Below, one piece after another: positions 25,588 to 34,029 of a stretch of 64,000 nt of DNA (its first letter is position 1; every line of letters starts with the position of its first letter). Position numbers and translations under genes: made by a program. Source of the DNA: Caulobacteraceae bacterium (lineage in GTDB: Bacteria; Pseudomonadota; Alphaproteobacteria; Caulobacterales; Caulobacteraceae); contig JARLIQ010000034.1 of the NCBI GenBank assembly GCA_031291645.1, positions 1 through 64,000 of the forward strand, in the 5' to 3' direction. The notes below the pieces were generated by a model. It searched no databases. It was given only the letters and a program-made list of their open reading frames with translations, and was not told the DNA's origin.

Positions 25588-25610
25588 TATGCGGACGACA
25601 GCGCTATCAT
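25582..25610 (+). promoter_or_regulatory. Predicted promoter of the GH3 gene, bracketed by operators
   Basis: CTGTCA (25582-25587), a 17-bp spacer, and TATCAT (25605-25610, five of six matches to TATAAT) form a plausible sigma-70 promoter about 107 bp upstream of the GH3 start. Each hexamer overlaps one of two adjacent operators, so repressor binding would block polymerase at both. Confidence 0.5.
25597..25609. promoter_or_regulatory. LacI-type operator 4 (GH3 side)
   Basis: GACAGCGCTATCA is the mirror-type variant of operator 3, centred 22 bp from it, about two helical turns. It overlaps the predicted -10 hexamer of the GH3 promoter. Confidence 0.65.
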
Positions 25611-25716
25611 CCCAATCCAATCCGCCGCCGGCCGCCATCGGGCGCGGGGCGCAAGAACAAGATCGAGCGAGGAAAATGCCCCAGTCCCTCCCCCCTGCGC
25701 GGCGCGGCGCCGCCGC

Positions 25717-28200
25717 ATGACGCCATCGCCGCCTCTCCTTGGCCGACGCCTGGCGAGCCTCGCGCTCGCCGCCGTGCTCGTCGGCGCCAGCGCCTGCCCG
25801 GCAGCGCCCCTGGCCGACGCGGTGGCCCATCCGGCGCTTTGGCCGGCGGCCGCCAGCCCCCCGGCCATCACCGACGCGCGCACCGAAGCCTTCATCACGG
25901 CGCTAATGGCGCAGATGAGCCTGGAGGAGAAGGTGGGCCAGACCATCCAGGCCGATATCGATTCGATCAGTCCCGAGGACCTTCGCCGCTATCCGCTGGG
26001 TTCGATCCTGGCCGGCGGCAGCTCCGGCCCCTGGGGCGACGACCGCGCCCCGGCGCAGAAGTGGGTCGAGCTGGCGCGGGCGTTCCGCGCCGTCGCCGGC
26101 GAGCCTCGCCCCGGCCACACACCGATCCCGCTGCTGTTCGGCATCGACGCGGTGCACGGCCACAACAACATCATCGGCGCCACCCTCTTTCCGCACAACG
26201 TCGGCCTGGGCGCGGCGCGGGACCCGACGCTGATCCGGCGGATCGGCGAGGCCACCGCCCAGGAGGTCGCGGTGACCGGGGCCGACTGGACCTTCGGCCC
26301 GACCCTGGCCGTGCCCCGGGACGTGCGCTGGGGCCGCGCCTACGAAGGGTACGCGGAAGACCCGGAGGTCTCCGTGGCCTACGCCGGTCCGATGACCCTG
26401 GGCCTGCAGGGCGAGCTGCGCCCGGGCGAGCCGCTGGCGGCGGACCACATCGTCGGCTCGGCCAAGCACTTCCTGGCCGACGGCGGCACGCTCGGCGGAC
26501 GCGACCAGGGCGACGCCCGGATCTCGGAAGCGGACCTGATCGCCTACCACGCCCAGGCCTATCCGCGCGCGATCGACGCCGGCATCCTGACGGTGATGGC
26601 CTCGTTCTCGAGTTGGAACGGGGTCAAGCACATCGCCAATCCCAGCCTGCTGACCGGCGTGCTGAAGGGCCGGATGGGATTCCAGGGCTTCGTCGTCGGC
26701 GACTGGAACGCCCATGGCGAGGTCCCGGGCTGCACGACCACCGACTGTCCGGCGGCGATCAACGCCGGGCTGGACATGTACATGGCCCCCGACAGCTGGA
26801 AGGGCCTGTTCGACAACACCCTGGCCGAGGTCCGCTCCGGCCGCATCCCGATGAGGCGGCTGGACGACGCGGTGCGCCGCATCCTGAGGGTCAAGGTCAA
26901 GGCCGGCCTGTTCGACCGACAGCGCCCGCTTGAGGGCCGCTATGAACTGCTCGGCTCGCCCGAACACCGGGCCCTGGCCCGCCAGGCCGTGCGCGAGTCG
27001 CTGGTGCTCCTGAAGAACAACGGCGGGGTGCTGCCGATCCGCGTCTCGGCCCAGGTGCTGGTGGCCGGGGACGGGGCCGACGACATCGGCAAGCAGTCGG
27101 GCGGCTGGACCATCAGCTGGCAGGGCACGGGCAACACGAACGCGGACTTTCCGCACGGCCAGTCGATCTGGAGCGGGATCGCTGAGGCGGTCAAGGCGGG
27201 CGGCGGCCATGCCGAACTGGCGGTCGACGGCCGGTTCAAGACCCGGCCGGACGTCGCCATCGTGGTGTTCGGCGAGAACCCTTACGCCGAGTTCCAGGGC
27301 GACATCCCCACCGTCGAATACCAACCCGGCGGCAAGCGCGACCTGGCCCTGCTGCGGTCGTTGAAGGCCCAGCACATTCCCGTGGTTTCGGTGTTTCTGT
27401 CCGGCCGGCCGCTGTGGACCAACCCGGAGATCAACGCCTCCGACGCCTTCGTCGCCGCCTGGCTGCCGGGGACCGAAGGGGGCGGCGTCGCCGACCTGCT
27501 GATCCGCCGGCCGGACGGGACGGCGGCCAACGACTTCACCGGGCGGCTGTCCTTCTCCTGGCCGAAGCGGGTCGACCAGGTCCCGCTGGACCATGGCCAG
27601 CCCGGCTATGATCCCCAGTTCGCCTATGGGTACGGCTTGTCCTACGCCCACGGCGCCGTTGTCGGCCCGCTGTCGGAGAACCCCGGACGCCGGGACGGGG
27701 CGCCCAATCTCGACCGCTATTTCATGGACGGCCACGCGCCGGAGCCCTGGAGCCTCGGGACCGAAGGGGCGGTGAGCCTGCGGGCGATCGACGCCGGCGC
27801 CCAGGAGAACGCCCGCGAGGCCCGCTGGAGCGGCAACGGCGCGGGCGTGGTGGAGATCGCCGGGCCGCCCGCCGACCTGTCGCGCCAGGCCAACGGCGAC
27901 ATGGCGGTGCTGGTCCGCTACCGGGTCGACGCCGCGCCCAGCGCGCCGGTCAGCCTGTCGCTGGCCTGCGGTCCGGGTTGTGGGGGGGCTGCGGACGTCA
28001 CCGCCCTGCTGTCGGCCTCGCCGCCGGGCCAATGGCGCACGGCCGAGGTCAAGCTCGCCTGCTTCAGGGCCGCCGGGGCCGACATGGGCCGCATCACCTC
28101 GCCGTTTCGCCTGACCACCGCCGGCCGGTTGACCCTCGCCTTCAGCGAGATCCGCCTGACCGCGAACGAAGGCGACGCCATTTGCCCCGGAGCGCGCTAG
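25717..28200 (+). CDS. Glycoside hydrolase family 3 ExoP-like exo-beta-glucanase/beta-glucosidase
   Basis: An 827-residue exported GH3 enzyme that releases sugars from the non-reducing ends of beta-glucans or cello-oligosaccharides. From ATG 25717 it has a signal sequence (GRRLASLALAAVLVGASACP). The N-terminal barrel carries SLEEKVGQTIQADIDSI, a substrate-binding AKHFLADGGT motif and the nucleophile Asp in FVVGDWNAHGE near residue 330. The alpha/beta sandwich includes ESLVLLKNNGGVLPI and VVFGENPYAEFQGD. The C-terminal 150 residues match the extra domain of ExoP-type GH3 enzymes (ADLSRQANGDMAVLVRYRVD, SLACGPGCGG, CFRAAGADMGRITSPF). The start codon lacks a good ribosome-binding site. It is first in an operon with an MFS sugar transporter. 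Confidence 0.92.
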   Translation: MTPSPPLLGRRLASLALAAVLVGASACPAAPLADAVAHPALWPAAASPPAITDARTEAFITALMAQMSLEEKVGQTIQADIDSISPEDLRRYPLGSILAGGSSGPWGDDRAPAQKWVELARAFRAVAGEPRPGHTPIPLLFGIDAVHGHNNIIGATLFPHNVGLGAARDPTLIRRIGEATAQEVAVTGADWTFGPTLAVPRDVRWGRAYEGYAEDPEVSVAYAGPMTLGLQGELRPGEPLAADHIVGSAKHFLADGGTLGGRDQGDARISEADLIAYHAQAYPRAIDAGILTVMASFSSWNGVKHIANPSLLTGVLKGRMGFQGFVVGDWNAHGEVPGCTTTDCPAAINAGLDMYMAPDSWKGLFDNTLAEVRSGRIPMRRLDDAVRRILRVKVKAGLFDRQRPLEGRYELLGSPEHRALARQAVRESLVLLKNNGGVLPIRVSAQVLVAGDGADDIGKQSGGWTISWQGTGNTNADFPHGQSIWSGIAEAVKAGGGHAELAVDGRFKTRPDVAIVVFGENPYAEFQGDIPTVEYQPGGKRDLALLRSLKAQHIPVVSVFLSGRPLWTNPEINASDAFVAAWLPGTEGGGVADLLIRRPDGTAANDFTGRLSFSWPKRVDQVPLDHGQPGYDPQFAYGYGLSYAHGAVVGPLSENPGRRDGAPNLDRYFMDGHAPEPWSLGTEGAVSLRAIDAGAQENAREARWSGNGAGVVEIAGPPADLSRQANGDMAVLVRYRVDAAPSAPVSLSLACGPGCGGAADVTALLSASPPGQWRTAEVKLACFRAAGADMGRITSPFRLTTAGRLTLAFSEIRLTANEGDAICPGAR

Positions 28201-28234
28201 GCTCGGCGCGCCGAGAACAGCGGGGGGAGCGGTC

Positions 28235-29491
28235 TTGACCACGGCGGACGACGCGCGGCCGACGCAACCTGTCGGGACCGGGTTCATCGCCGGCTACACC
28301 GTGGCACAGATCGGCGCCTACATCGCCTTCGTGCCGCTGTTCCAGGTGCTGCTGCCGCTGCAGGCGGCGGCGATCGACCCGGCGCACAAGGCCGAGGTCT
28401 TCAGCCGCATCGCCCTCCTGGGCGCGCTGGTGGCGGGCGCCGCCAACCTGTTCGCCGGCGCGGTCAGCGACCGGACCGCCTCGCGCTTCGGCCGGCGCAG
28501 GCCCTGGCTGCTGGCCGGGGGGCTCGGCGTCCTGGGCGCCTACGCCCTGATCCATGCCGCCCACACCGCCGGGCTGCTGCTGGCCGGGGTGCTGCTGTTC
28601 CAGCTGACCTTCAACTTCCTGTTCGCCGCCCTCCTGGCGTTGGTCGCCGACCGGGTGCCGGACCGGCAGAAAGGGTTGGTCTCGGCGCTGATGGGCCTTG
28701 GCCTGCCGATGGGCAACATCGTCGGCACGGTGCTGATCGGCGGACTGCTGCACGACGGCGCCGCCCGCTTCCTGGTGCTGGGCGCGATCGTGGCGGCGGC
28801 GATCATTCCCTTCACGCTGCGCCTGACCGACCCGCCGCTGGCCGTCGAGGCCGTTCCGCGGCGGCGGCTGGGTGAGGTGATCGCGTCCTTGTGGGTCGAT
28901 CCCCGGCGCTATCCGGATTTCGCCCTGGCCTGGACCGGGCGGGTGCTGGTGATCACCGCCTTCAGCCTCGTGCAGGGCTACATGCTGTTCTACCTGCAGG
29001 ACGCGGTCGGCTATGAGCGGCTGTTCCCCGGCCAGCGGGCGGAGCAGGGGCTGGCCCTGCTCACGACGGTCTCGACGGTGGTCAATCTGGCCTCGGGCCT
29101 GGCGTTCGGCCTGGCCTCGGACCGGCTGGGCCGGCGCAAGGTGTTCACCAGCCTGGGCGCCCTGACCCTGGGCGCGGCCATGTTGGGCCTGGCCATCGCC
29201 CCGGCGTGGCCGGCGGTGATCGCCGCCTATGTGCTCTATGGCCTGGGCGCCGGCTGCTACAACGCCATCGACATCGCCTTGATCACCCAGGTGCTGCCGT
29301 CCGTCCGCACCGCCGGCAAGGATCTCGGCATCGTCAACCTGTCCAACGCCCTGCCCCAGGTCATCGCCCCAGCCTTGGGCGTCTGGTTCCTGCGTGCGGC
29401 CCACGCCGATTTCCGCTCGCTGTTCCTGGTCGCGGCGGCGGCGGGCGCGGCCGGCGCGCTGGTGATCCTGCCGATCCGGGGCGTGCGCTAG
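28235..29491 (+). CDS. MFS sugar transporter (GPH-like)
   Basis: A 418-residue major-facilitator protein with 12 predicted helices. Between helices 2 and 3 it has a conserved loop (GAVSDRTASRFGRRRPWLLA), repeated in the second half (GLASDRLGRRKVF). The TTG start is well supported by GGGGGGAGCGGTC. It follows the GH3 gene by 34 bp and is probably co-transcribed, so monosaccharide or disaccharide uptake after GH3 cleavage is likely. The RRRP element recalls glycoside/cation symporters. Its TAG overlaps the stop of the convergent transporter gene in the sequence CTAG. Confidence 0.88.
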   Translation: MTTADDARPTQPVGTGFIAGYTVAQIGAYIAFVPLFQVLLPLQAAAIDPAHKAEVFSRIALLGALVAGAANLFAGAVSDRTASRFGRRRPWLLAGGLGVLGAYALIHAAHTAGLLLAGVLLFQLTFNFLFAALLALVADRVPDRQKGLVSALMGLGLPMGNIVGTVLIGGLLHDGAARFLVLGAIVAAAIIPFTLRLTDPPLAVEAVPRRRLGEVIASLWVDPRRYPDFALAWTGRVLVITAFSLVQGYMLFYLQDAVGYERLFPGQRAEQGLALLTTVSTVVNLASGLAFGLASDRLGRRKVFTSLGALTLGAAMLGLAIAPAWPAVIAAYVLYGLGAGCYNAIDIALITQVLPSVRTAGKDLGIVNLSNALPQVIAPALGVWFLRAAHADFRSLFLVAAAAGAAGALVILPIRGVR

Positions 29492-30783
29492 ATCGTGGCC
29501 TCGGCGAGGGCCGGGTGCGCCTTGATCACCCCGTTCGAGGTCAGCCAGCCGTAGGCGCCGATCCAGGCGTAGCAGACCACCGGCACGAACAGCGCCCGGC
29601 CAAGGCCCAGGCGGTCGGCCACAAGGCCCGTGACCACCGGCACCACCGCCCCGCCGACGATGGCAAGGCACAGGACGCCCGAGGCCTGGGGCGTGTCTTC
29701 GCCCAGGCCCTCGATGGCCAGGGTGAAGATGGTCGGGAACATGACCGAGTTGAACAGGCCGATGGCCAGGATGGCCGCGGCGGCCGCCACGCCGATCGAC
29801 AGGGCCGAGGTCATGGCGAGGACCCCGGCGCCGACGGCGCAGCCGGCCAGCACCCGCCCAGGGCGCAGCCGGCGCAGGGCCGCCGCGCCGATGAACCGGC
29901 CGACCATGGCCAGGCCCCAGTAGATGCTGACCAGCGAGCCGGCGACCTGGGCCTTCACCCCAAGCACCTCGCCCTGCATCAGGTAGTTGGCGATGGCGCT
30001 GCCGATCGAGACCTCGGCGCCGACATAGGTGAAGATGGACAGGGCCCCCAGCGCCAGGCGCCGGTGGCCCATCAGCCGCCAGTAGGAGCCGAGCGGCTGG
30101 GCCTTGGCCGCGGGCGCCCAGCGGCGCAGGGCCCAGCACAGGGCGGCCAGGGCCATCAGGATCGCGGCGATGGCGATGAACGGCAGTTGCACCGCCCGCG
30201 CCTCCTGCCGGCGGTAGAGGGTGAGCGCCGCGGCGCTGAGCGTGCGCGCGTCGGGCGCGGCGGTGGTGTGGGCCAGGATGAGCGCCGACCCGACGATCGG
30301 GCCGACCATGGTGGCCACCGAATTGAACGCCTGGGCCAGGGTCAGCCGGCTGTGCGCATGCCTCGGATCGCCAAGCCCCGCGGTCATCGGATTGGCGGCC
30401 ACCTGCACCGTGGTCACCCCGCTGGCCAGGATGAACAGGGCCAGGAGAAAGCCCGGATAAAGGCCGAGCCAGGCCGCGGGGGTGAACAGCAGGCAGCCGC
30501 CGGCCATCACCAGCAGTCCCACCGTAACCCCGCGCAGGTAGCCGATCCGCGACAGCAGCCAGCCGGCCGGCGCCGAGATGACGAAATAGGCCAGGAAGAA
30601 GCAGAACTGGGTCAGCATCACCTCGGCGTAGGACAGCGAGAACATCGCCTTCAGCTTGGGGATGAGGGTGTCCACCAGGACGGTGCAGAAGCCGAAGGCG
30701 AAGAACAGCGACATCATCAGCGCGGTCAGCGGCTTCTGATGTTCGCCGGGCGTAACGGCGGCGGGCTGGCCAACGGCGTGCAC
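29488..30783 (-). CDS. FucP/GluP-family MFS sugar:proton symporter
   Basis: A 431-residue transporter. The N-terminal half has FFAFGFCTVLVDTLIPKLKA, where fucose permeases usually have a GFxxxLND pattern. Further on are ASGVTTVQVAANPMTAGLGD and AQAFNSVATMVGPIVGSALI, which match the conserved AANP and FNS motifs of FucP/GluP (fucose, glucose/galactose) permeases. The GTG start at 30783 has GGGAGGAGATCGATC before it. A perfect operator palindrome lies 92 bp upstream and overlaps the predicted -35 hexamer, tying it to the LacI regulon. It is convergent with the other MFS gene. Glucose or a related hexose is the likely substrate. Confidence 0.9.
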   Translation of the reverse strand: MHAVGQPAAVTPGEHQKPLTALMMSLFFAFGFCTVLVDTLIPKLKAMFSLSYAEVMLTQFCFFLAYFVISAPAGWLLSRIGYLRGVTVGLLVMAGGCLLFTPAAWLGLYPGFLLALFILASGVTTVQVAANPMTAGLGDPRHAHSRLTLAQAFNSVATMVGPIVGSALILAHTTAAPDARTLSAAALTLYRRQEARAVQLPFIAIAAILMALAALCWALRRWAPAAKAQPLGSYWRLMGHRRLALGALSIFTYVGAEVSIGSAIANYLMQGEVLGVKAQVAGSLVSIYWGLAMVGRFIGAAALRRLRPGRVLAGCAVGAGVLAMTSALSIGVAAAAAILAIGLFNSVMFPTIFTLAIEGLGEDTPQASGVLCLAIVGGAVVPVVTGLVADRLGLGRALFVPVVCYAWIGAYGWLTSNGVIKAHPALAEATI

Positions 30784-30859
30784 GATCGATCTCCTCCCAG
30801 GAACAGCCTGTTGCGCGGCGCCTCGCCCGGGCGTCTTACCCTATATGCTAGGGCCGACT

Positions 30860-30889
30860 ATGCTATGACCGTCATGACAGCGCTGTCAA
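30860..30889 (-). promoter_or_regulatory. Predicted promoter of the FucP/GluP-like gene
   Basis: On the minus strand, TTGACA (30884-30889), an 18-bp spacer and TAGCAT (30860-30865) form a plausible sigma-70 promoter. The -35 hexamer is a perfect consensus and lies inside the operator at 30875. Confidence 0.5.
30875..30888. promoter_or_regulatory. LacI-type operator 5 (MFS/GH18 intergenic)
   Basis: TGACAGCGCTGTCA is a perfect 14-bp palindrome and the best copy in the window. It lies in the 268-bp divergent gap between the FucP/GluP-like gene (start 30783) and the GH18-like gene (start 31052), so it may influence both. Confidence 0.75.
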
Positions 30890-31051
30890 CGCTGACGGAT
30901 GCGCCAACCGACGGCGCTGCGCTCGGAACCTTAGCGGCGGCGGGCGGACATGCCGGCGTCGCGATTCCGCCCTCATCGGCGTACAGAGACAGGGGCCGTC
31001 GTCATCCGGCTGCGGCCGCGATCCATCCGCTTCGGCTCGACCGAGGACTCC

Positions 31052-32062
31052 ATGGTCTGTATCCGACACGCCGTTCCCGCCCGGACGGCCGCGCGTCTGT
31101 TGGCCCTCCCCGCGGCCCTGATCGTGATCTTCCTTCATGCGGCGGGCGCCGCGGCGGCGACCTTCGCCTTCTATGCGCCCTGGGACGCCCGCAGCGCGCC
31201 GTCCCTCGCCGCCCACGCGGCCGCGATCGACTGGTTCGCGCCGGCCTGGATCAGCGTCACCGGCCCAGCCGACACGCTGCGGGTCAATATCGATCCGCCG
31301 GCTCGCGCGGCGCTCGCGGGTCTCGGCCACGCCCCGGCGGTCATGCCGGTGGTGCAGAACGCCGCCCTCGGCGCCTGGGACGGGACGAACGCCGCCGCCC
31401 TGCTGGCCAGCCCGTCCCGCCGCACGGCCCTGCTGGACCAGCTGGAGCCGATCCTCGCCTCGGCCGGGGCCTCGGGCGTGATGTTCGACTTCGAGGACCT
31501 GCCCGCCTCCGCCCAGCCGGACTATCTGGCGTTCCTGGGCGAGGCCCGGCGGCGATACGCCGCGCGACGCTGGCCGGTCGCGGCGGCCGTCCCGGCGGAC
31601 GATGCGGACTGGAACCTCGCCGCCTACGGCCGGACGGCCGACTATGTGGTCCTGATGGCCTACGACGAGCATTGGACCTCGAGCCCGCCCGGCCCGATCG
31701 CCTCGCGCCGCTGGTTCTCGTCGGGCGTGCATGAGGCGGTCGCGGCCGTCCCCCCCGACAAGCTGGTCATCGGCCTGGCGTCCTACGCCTACGACTGGCC
31801 GGCTGGCGCGTCCGCCCGTCCGATCTCGGCCCCCGACGCCAAGGCCCGCGCGGGCCAGGCCGGCGCCAGCGCCCGGCGCGACGCGGCCAGCGGCGAGATG
31901 ACCATCGCCTATGCCGACGGCGGAAAGGTCCATACGGTCTGGATCTCGGACGCCGCCGCCAGCCGGGGCGAGATCGCCGCATCACGCCGCCTGGGCGTGC
32001 GCAACTTCGCCCTCTGGCGGCTCGGCTCGGAGGACCCCGCGATCTGGGCAGCGCTGCGCTGA
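31052..32062 (+). CDS. Secreted GH18-like (chitinase-fold) protein
   Basis: A 336-residue protein starting at ATG 31052, preceded by CGAGGACTCC and encoding a signal sequence (LLALPAALIVIFLHAAGAAA). The mature part looks like a GH18 TIM barrel: FYAPWDARSAPSLAAHAAAI at the start, GVMFDFEDLPASAQPDYLAF for the catalytic DxxDxDxE strand (reduced here to DFED), VLMAYDEHWTSSPPGPIASR and LVIGLASYAYDWP. Similar domains are usually fused to polysaccharide deacetylase and GT2 domains in envelope-polysaccharide enzymes; here it stands alone. The catalytic motif departs from the strict form, so activity is uncertain. It diverges from a LacI-regulated MFS gene. Confidence 0.78.
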   Translation: MVCIRHAVPARTAARLLALPAALIVIFLHAAGAAAATFAFYAPWDARSAPSLAAHAAAIDWFAPAWISVTGPADTLRVNIDPPARAALAGLGHAPAVMPVVQNAALGAWDGTNAAALLASPSRRTALLDQLEPILASAGASGVMFDFEDLPASAQPDYLAFLGEARRRYAARRWPVAAAVPADDADWNLAAYGRTADYVVLMAYDEHWTSSPPGPIASRRWFSSGVHEAVAAVPPDKLVIGLASYAYDWPAGASARPISAPDAKARAGQAGASARRDAASGEMTIAYADGGKVHTVWISDAAASRGEIAASRRLGVRNFALWRLGSEDPAIWAALR

Positions 32063-32173
32063 GGCTGCCGACCCTGACGACCCGCCAGGACTGCGTCCAA
32101 CCCCTCTCGAATCCGAGCGCTATCGCCTGACGTAACGTCGCGCGGCCTATCGGACGCGGCCGCATTGCCCTAA

Positions 32174-34018
32174 ATGACGCCGATGTCCTTACCTGATATC
32201 GATCCGGCGCTCGAAAGGGCGCTGTCTGAACGCGGCTATGCGAGCCTGACGCCCGTCCAGCTCGCCGTGCTCGAGCCCGAGGCGCAGGGCCGCGACCTCC
32301 TGGTCTCGGCCAAGACCGGTTCGGGCAAGACCGTCGCCTATGGCCTCGCCCTGGCCCAGGTCCTGCTGGGGTCCGACGAAGGCCTGCCGCCGGCCGGCGC
32401 GCCGCTGGCCCTGGTCGTCGCCCCGACCCGCGAACTCGCCATCCAGGTGCGCGCCGAGCTTCAGTGGCTCTACGCCGGCGCCCGCGTCGTCTCCTGCGTC
32501 GGCGGCATGGACCCGCGCGCCGAGCGGCGGACGCTGGAGCAGGGCTGCCACATCGTGGTCGGCACGCCCGGCCGGCTGCGCGACCACCTGGAGCGGGGCC
32601 AGCTGGCCTTCGACCGGCTGGGCGCGGTCATCCTGGACGAGGCCGACGAGATGCTGGACCTCGGCTTCCGCGAGGAGCTGGAGGAGATCCTCGACGCGAC
32701 GCCGAAGGACCGCCGCACCCTGCTGTTCTCGGCCACCCTGCCCCGCTCGATCGTCGCCCTGGCCGCGACCTACCAGCGCGACGCCCTGCGCCTGGTCGTC
32801 GGCGCAGAGGAACGGGCTCACGCCGACATCGACTACCGCGCCATCCGCATCGCGCCGAACGAGACCGAGCTCGCGGTGGTCAACCTGCTGCGCTACTTCG
32901 AATCCGGCGCGGCCATGGTGTTCTGCTCGACGCGCGAGGCGGTGCGGAAGCTGCACGCCAACCTAGTCGAGCGCGGCTTCAACGTCGTGGCCCTGTCGGG
33001 CGAGCTGACCCAGAACGAACGGACCCATGCCCTGCAGGCGCTGCGCGACCGCCGCGCGCGGGTCTGCGTGGCGACGGACGTGGCCGCGCGCGGCATCGAC
33101 ATTCCCGACCTCGACCTCGTCATCCACGCCGACCTTCCGGTGAACCGCGACGTGCTGCAGCACCGCTCGGGCCGCACCGGGCGGGCGGGCCGCAAGGGCG
33201 TCTGCGCGATCCTGGCGCCGCATCCCCGCCGCCGCCGGCTGGAGCAGCTCCTGAAGGCCGCGGGCGTCGAGGCCCACTGGCAGGCGCCGCCCAGCGCCGA
33301 GGACATCCGCGCCCGCGACCAGGCGCGGCTGATCGAGGAGATCGCCCCCGCGGCCGAGGCGGCGGAGGATGACCGCGCCGTCGCCCAGGCCCTGCTGGAA
33401 CAGCGCTCGCCCGAAGACATCGCCGCGGCCTATGTCCGCCTGGCCCGCGCGCGCATGCCCGCCCCTGAGGACCTGGCCGAGAGCGAGCCGGAACCGCCCC
33501 GCTACGTGCGCGGCGCGCCCGGCCCGGCCGAGGCGCCGCGCGCCGGCTTCGAGGACGCCGTCTGGTTCCGCATCGACCTCGGGCGCAACAAGAACGCCGA
33601 GGCCCGCTGGCTGCTGCCGATGATCTGCCGTCGTGGCCACCTGACCAAGCGCGAGATCGGGGCGATCCGGGTGTTCGAGCGCGAGACCCGCTTTCAGATC
33701 GTCGCCGACGCGGTCGAGCGGTTCGAGGCGGCGGCGGCCAAGGCCGACGGCGATGGGGGACGGATCGTGCGGCTGGAGGACAACGCCCCCCTGCCGCCGC
33801 GCGAACGCACCGGCCCGCCGCCCGGCCGGCGCGGAGGCCCCGGCCAGCCGCACCCCTACGCCAAGGGCGGCAAGGGCAAGCCGCCGGTGAGCGGGGAACG
33901 GCCCTGGGCCGCGCCGCTGGACACCGAACAGGCGGCCGCACCGGCCGCCCGTCCGCCCAAGGGGCTCAAGCCCAAGCGTCCGACCAAGCTGAAGAAGAAG
34001 GGCAAGGCGAACGGCTGA
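32174..34018 (+). CDS. DEAD-box RNA helicase with DbpA-like RNA-binding C-terminus
   Basis: A 614-residue ATP-dependent RNA helicase. The motifs, in order: Q-motif (GYASLTPVQLAVL), motif I (SAKTGSGKT), PTRELAIQV, TPGRL, motif II (ILDEADEMLDLGF), motif III (LFSATLPRS), a helicase C core (ATDVAARGIDIPDLDLVIH) and motif VI (HRSGRTGRAGRKG). A linker and then WFRIDLGRNKNAEARWLLPM with TKREIGAIRVFERETRFQIV matches the DbpA-type RNA-binding fold. A basic tail (KGLKPKRPTKLKKKGKANG) ends the protein. It probably acts in ribosome assembly or cold-stress RNA remodelling. It appears monocistronic. The start could be 32174 or the ATG three codons later. Confidence 0.95.
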   Translation: MTPMSLPDIDPALERALSERGYASLTPVQLAVLEPEAQGRDLLVSAKTGSGKTVAYGLALAQVLLGSDEGLPPAGAPLALVVAPTRELAIQVRAELQWLYAGARVVSCVGGMDPRAERRTLEQGCHIVVGTPGRLRDHLERGQLAFDRLGAVILDEADEMLDLGFREELEEILDATPKDRRTLLFSATLPRSIVALAATYQRDALRLVVGAEERAHADIDYRAIRIAPNETELAVVNLLRYFESGAAMVFCSTREAVRKLHANLVERGFNVVALSGELTQNERTHALQALRDRRARVCVATDVAARGIDIPDLDLVIHADLPVNRDVLQHRSGRTGRAGRKGVCAILAPHPRRRRLEQLLKAAGVEAHWQAPPSAEDIRARDQARLIEEIAPAAEAAEDDRAVAQALLEQRSPEDIAAAYVRLARARMPAPEDLAESEPEPPRYVRGAPGPAEAPRAGFEDAVWFRIDLGRNKNAEARWLLPMICRRGHLTKREIGAIRVFERETRFQIVADAVERFEAAAAKADGDGGRIVRLEDNAPLPPRERTGPPPGRRGGPGQPHPYAKGGKGKPPVSGERPWAAPLDTEQAAAPAARPPKGLKPKRPTKLKKKGKANG

Positions 34019-34029
34019 GCCGGCGCGCC

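Larger units (their letters stand above)
25092..25716. promoter_or_regulatory. Divergent control region between the TBDR and GH3 genes
   Basis: This 625-bp region contains no credible gene; the small ORFs here lack motifs. It holds four copies of a LacI-type palindrome, two nearer the TBDR (25354 and 25418) and two nearer the GH3 gene (25574 and 25597), with relatively AT-rich DNA around 25365-25420. The parts close to each gene (25092-25340 and 25620-25716) are leaders with no further signal that I can identify. Confidence 0.75.

Noticed and set aside
25364-25588. 74-residue minus-strand ORF in the TBDR-GH3 intergenic region
   Set aside because: It overlaps the operators, lacks a ribosome site and has no recognisable sequence.
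25903-28287. 794-residue minus-strand ORF opposite the GH3 gene
   Set aside because: It is a shadow of a high-GC gene. The plus strand carries the GH3 nucleophile motif and the ExoP-type domain.
32115-32131. GAGCGCTATCGCC before the helicase gene as another LacI operator
   Set aside because: Only half of the palindrome is present, and the gene has no link to glycan use.
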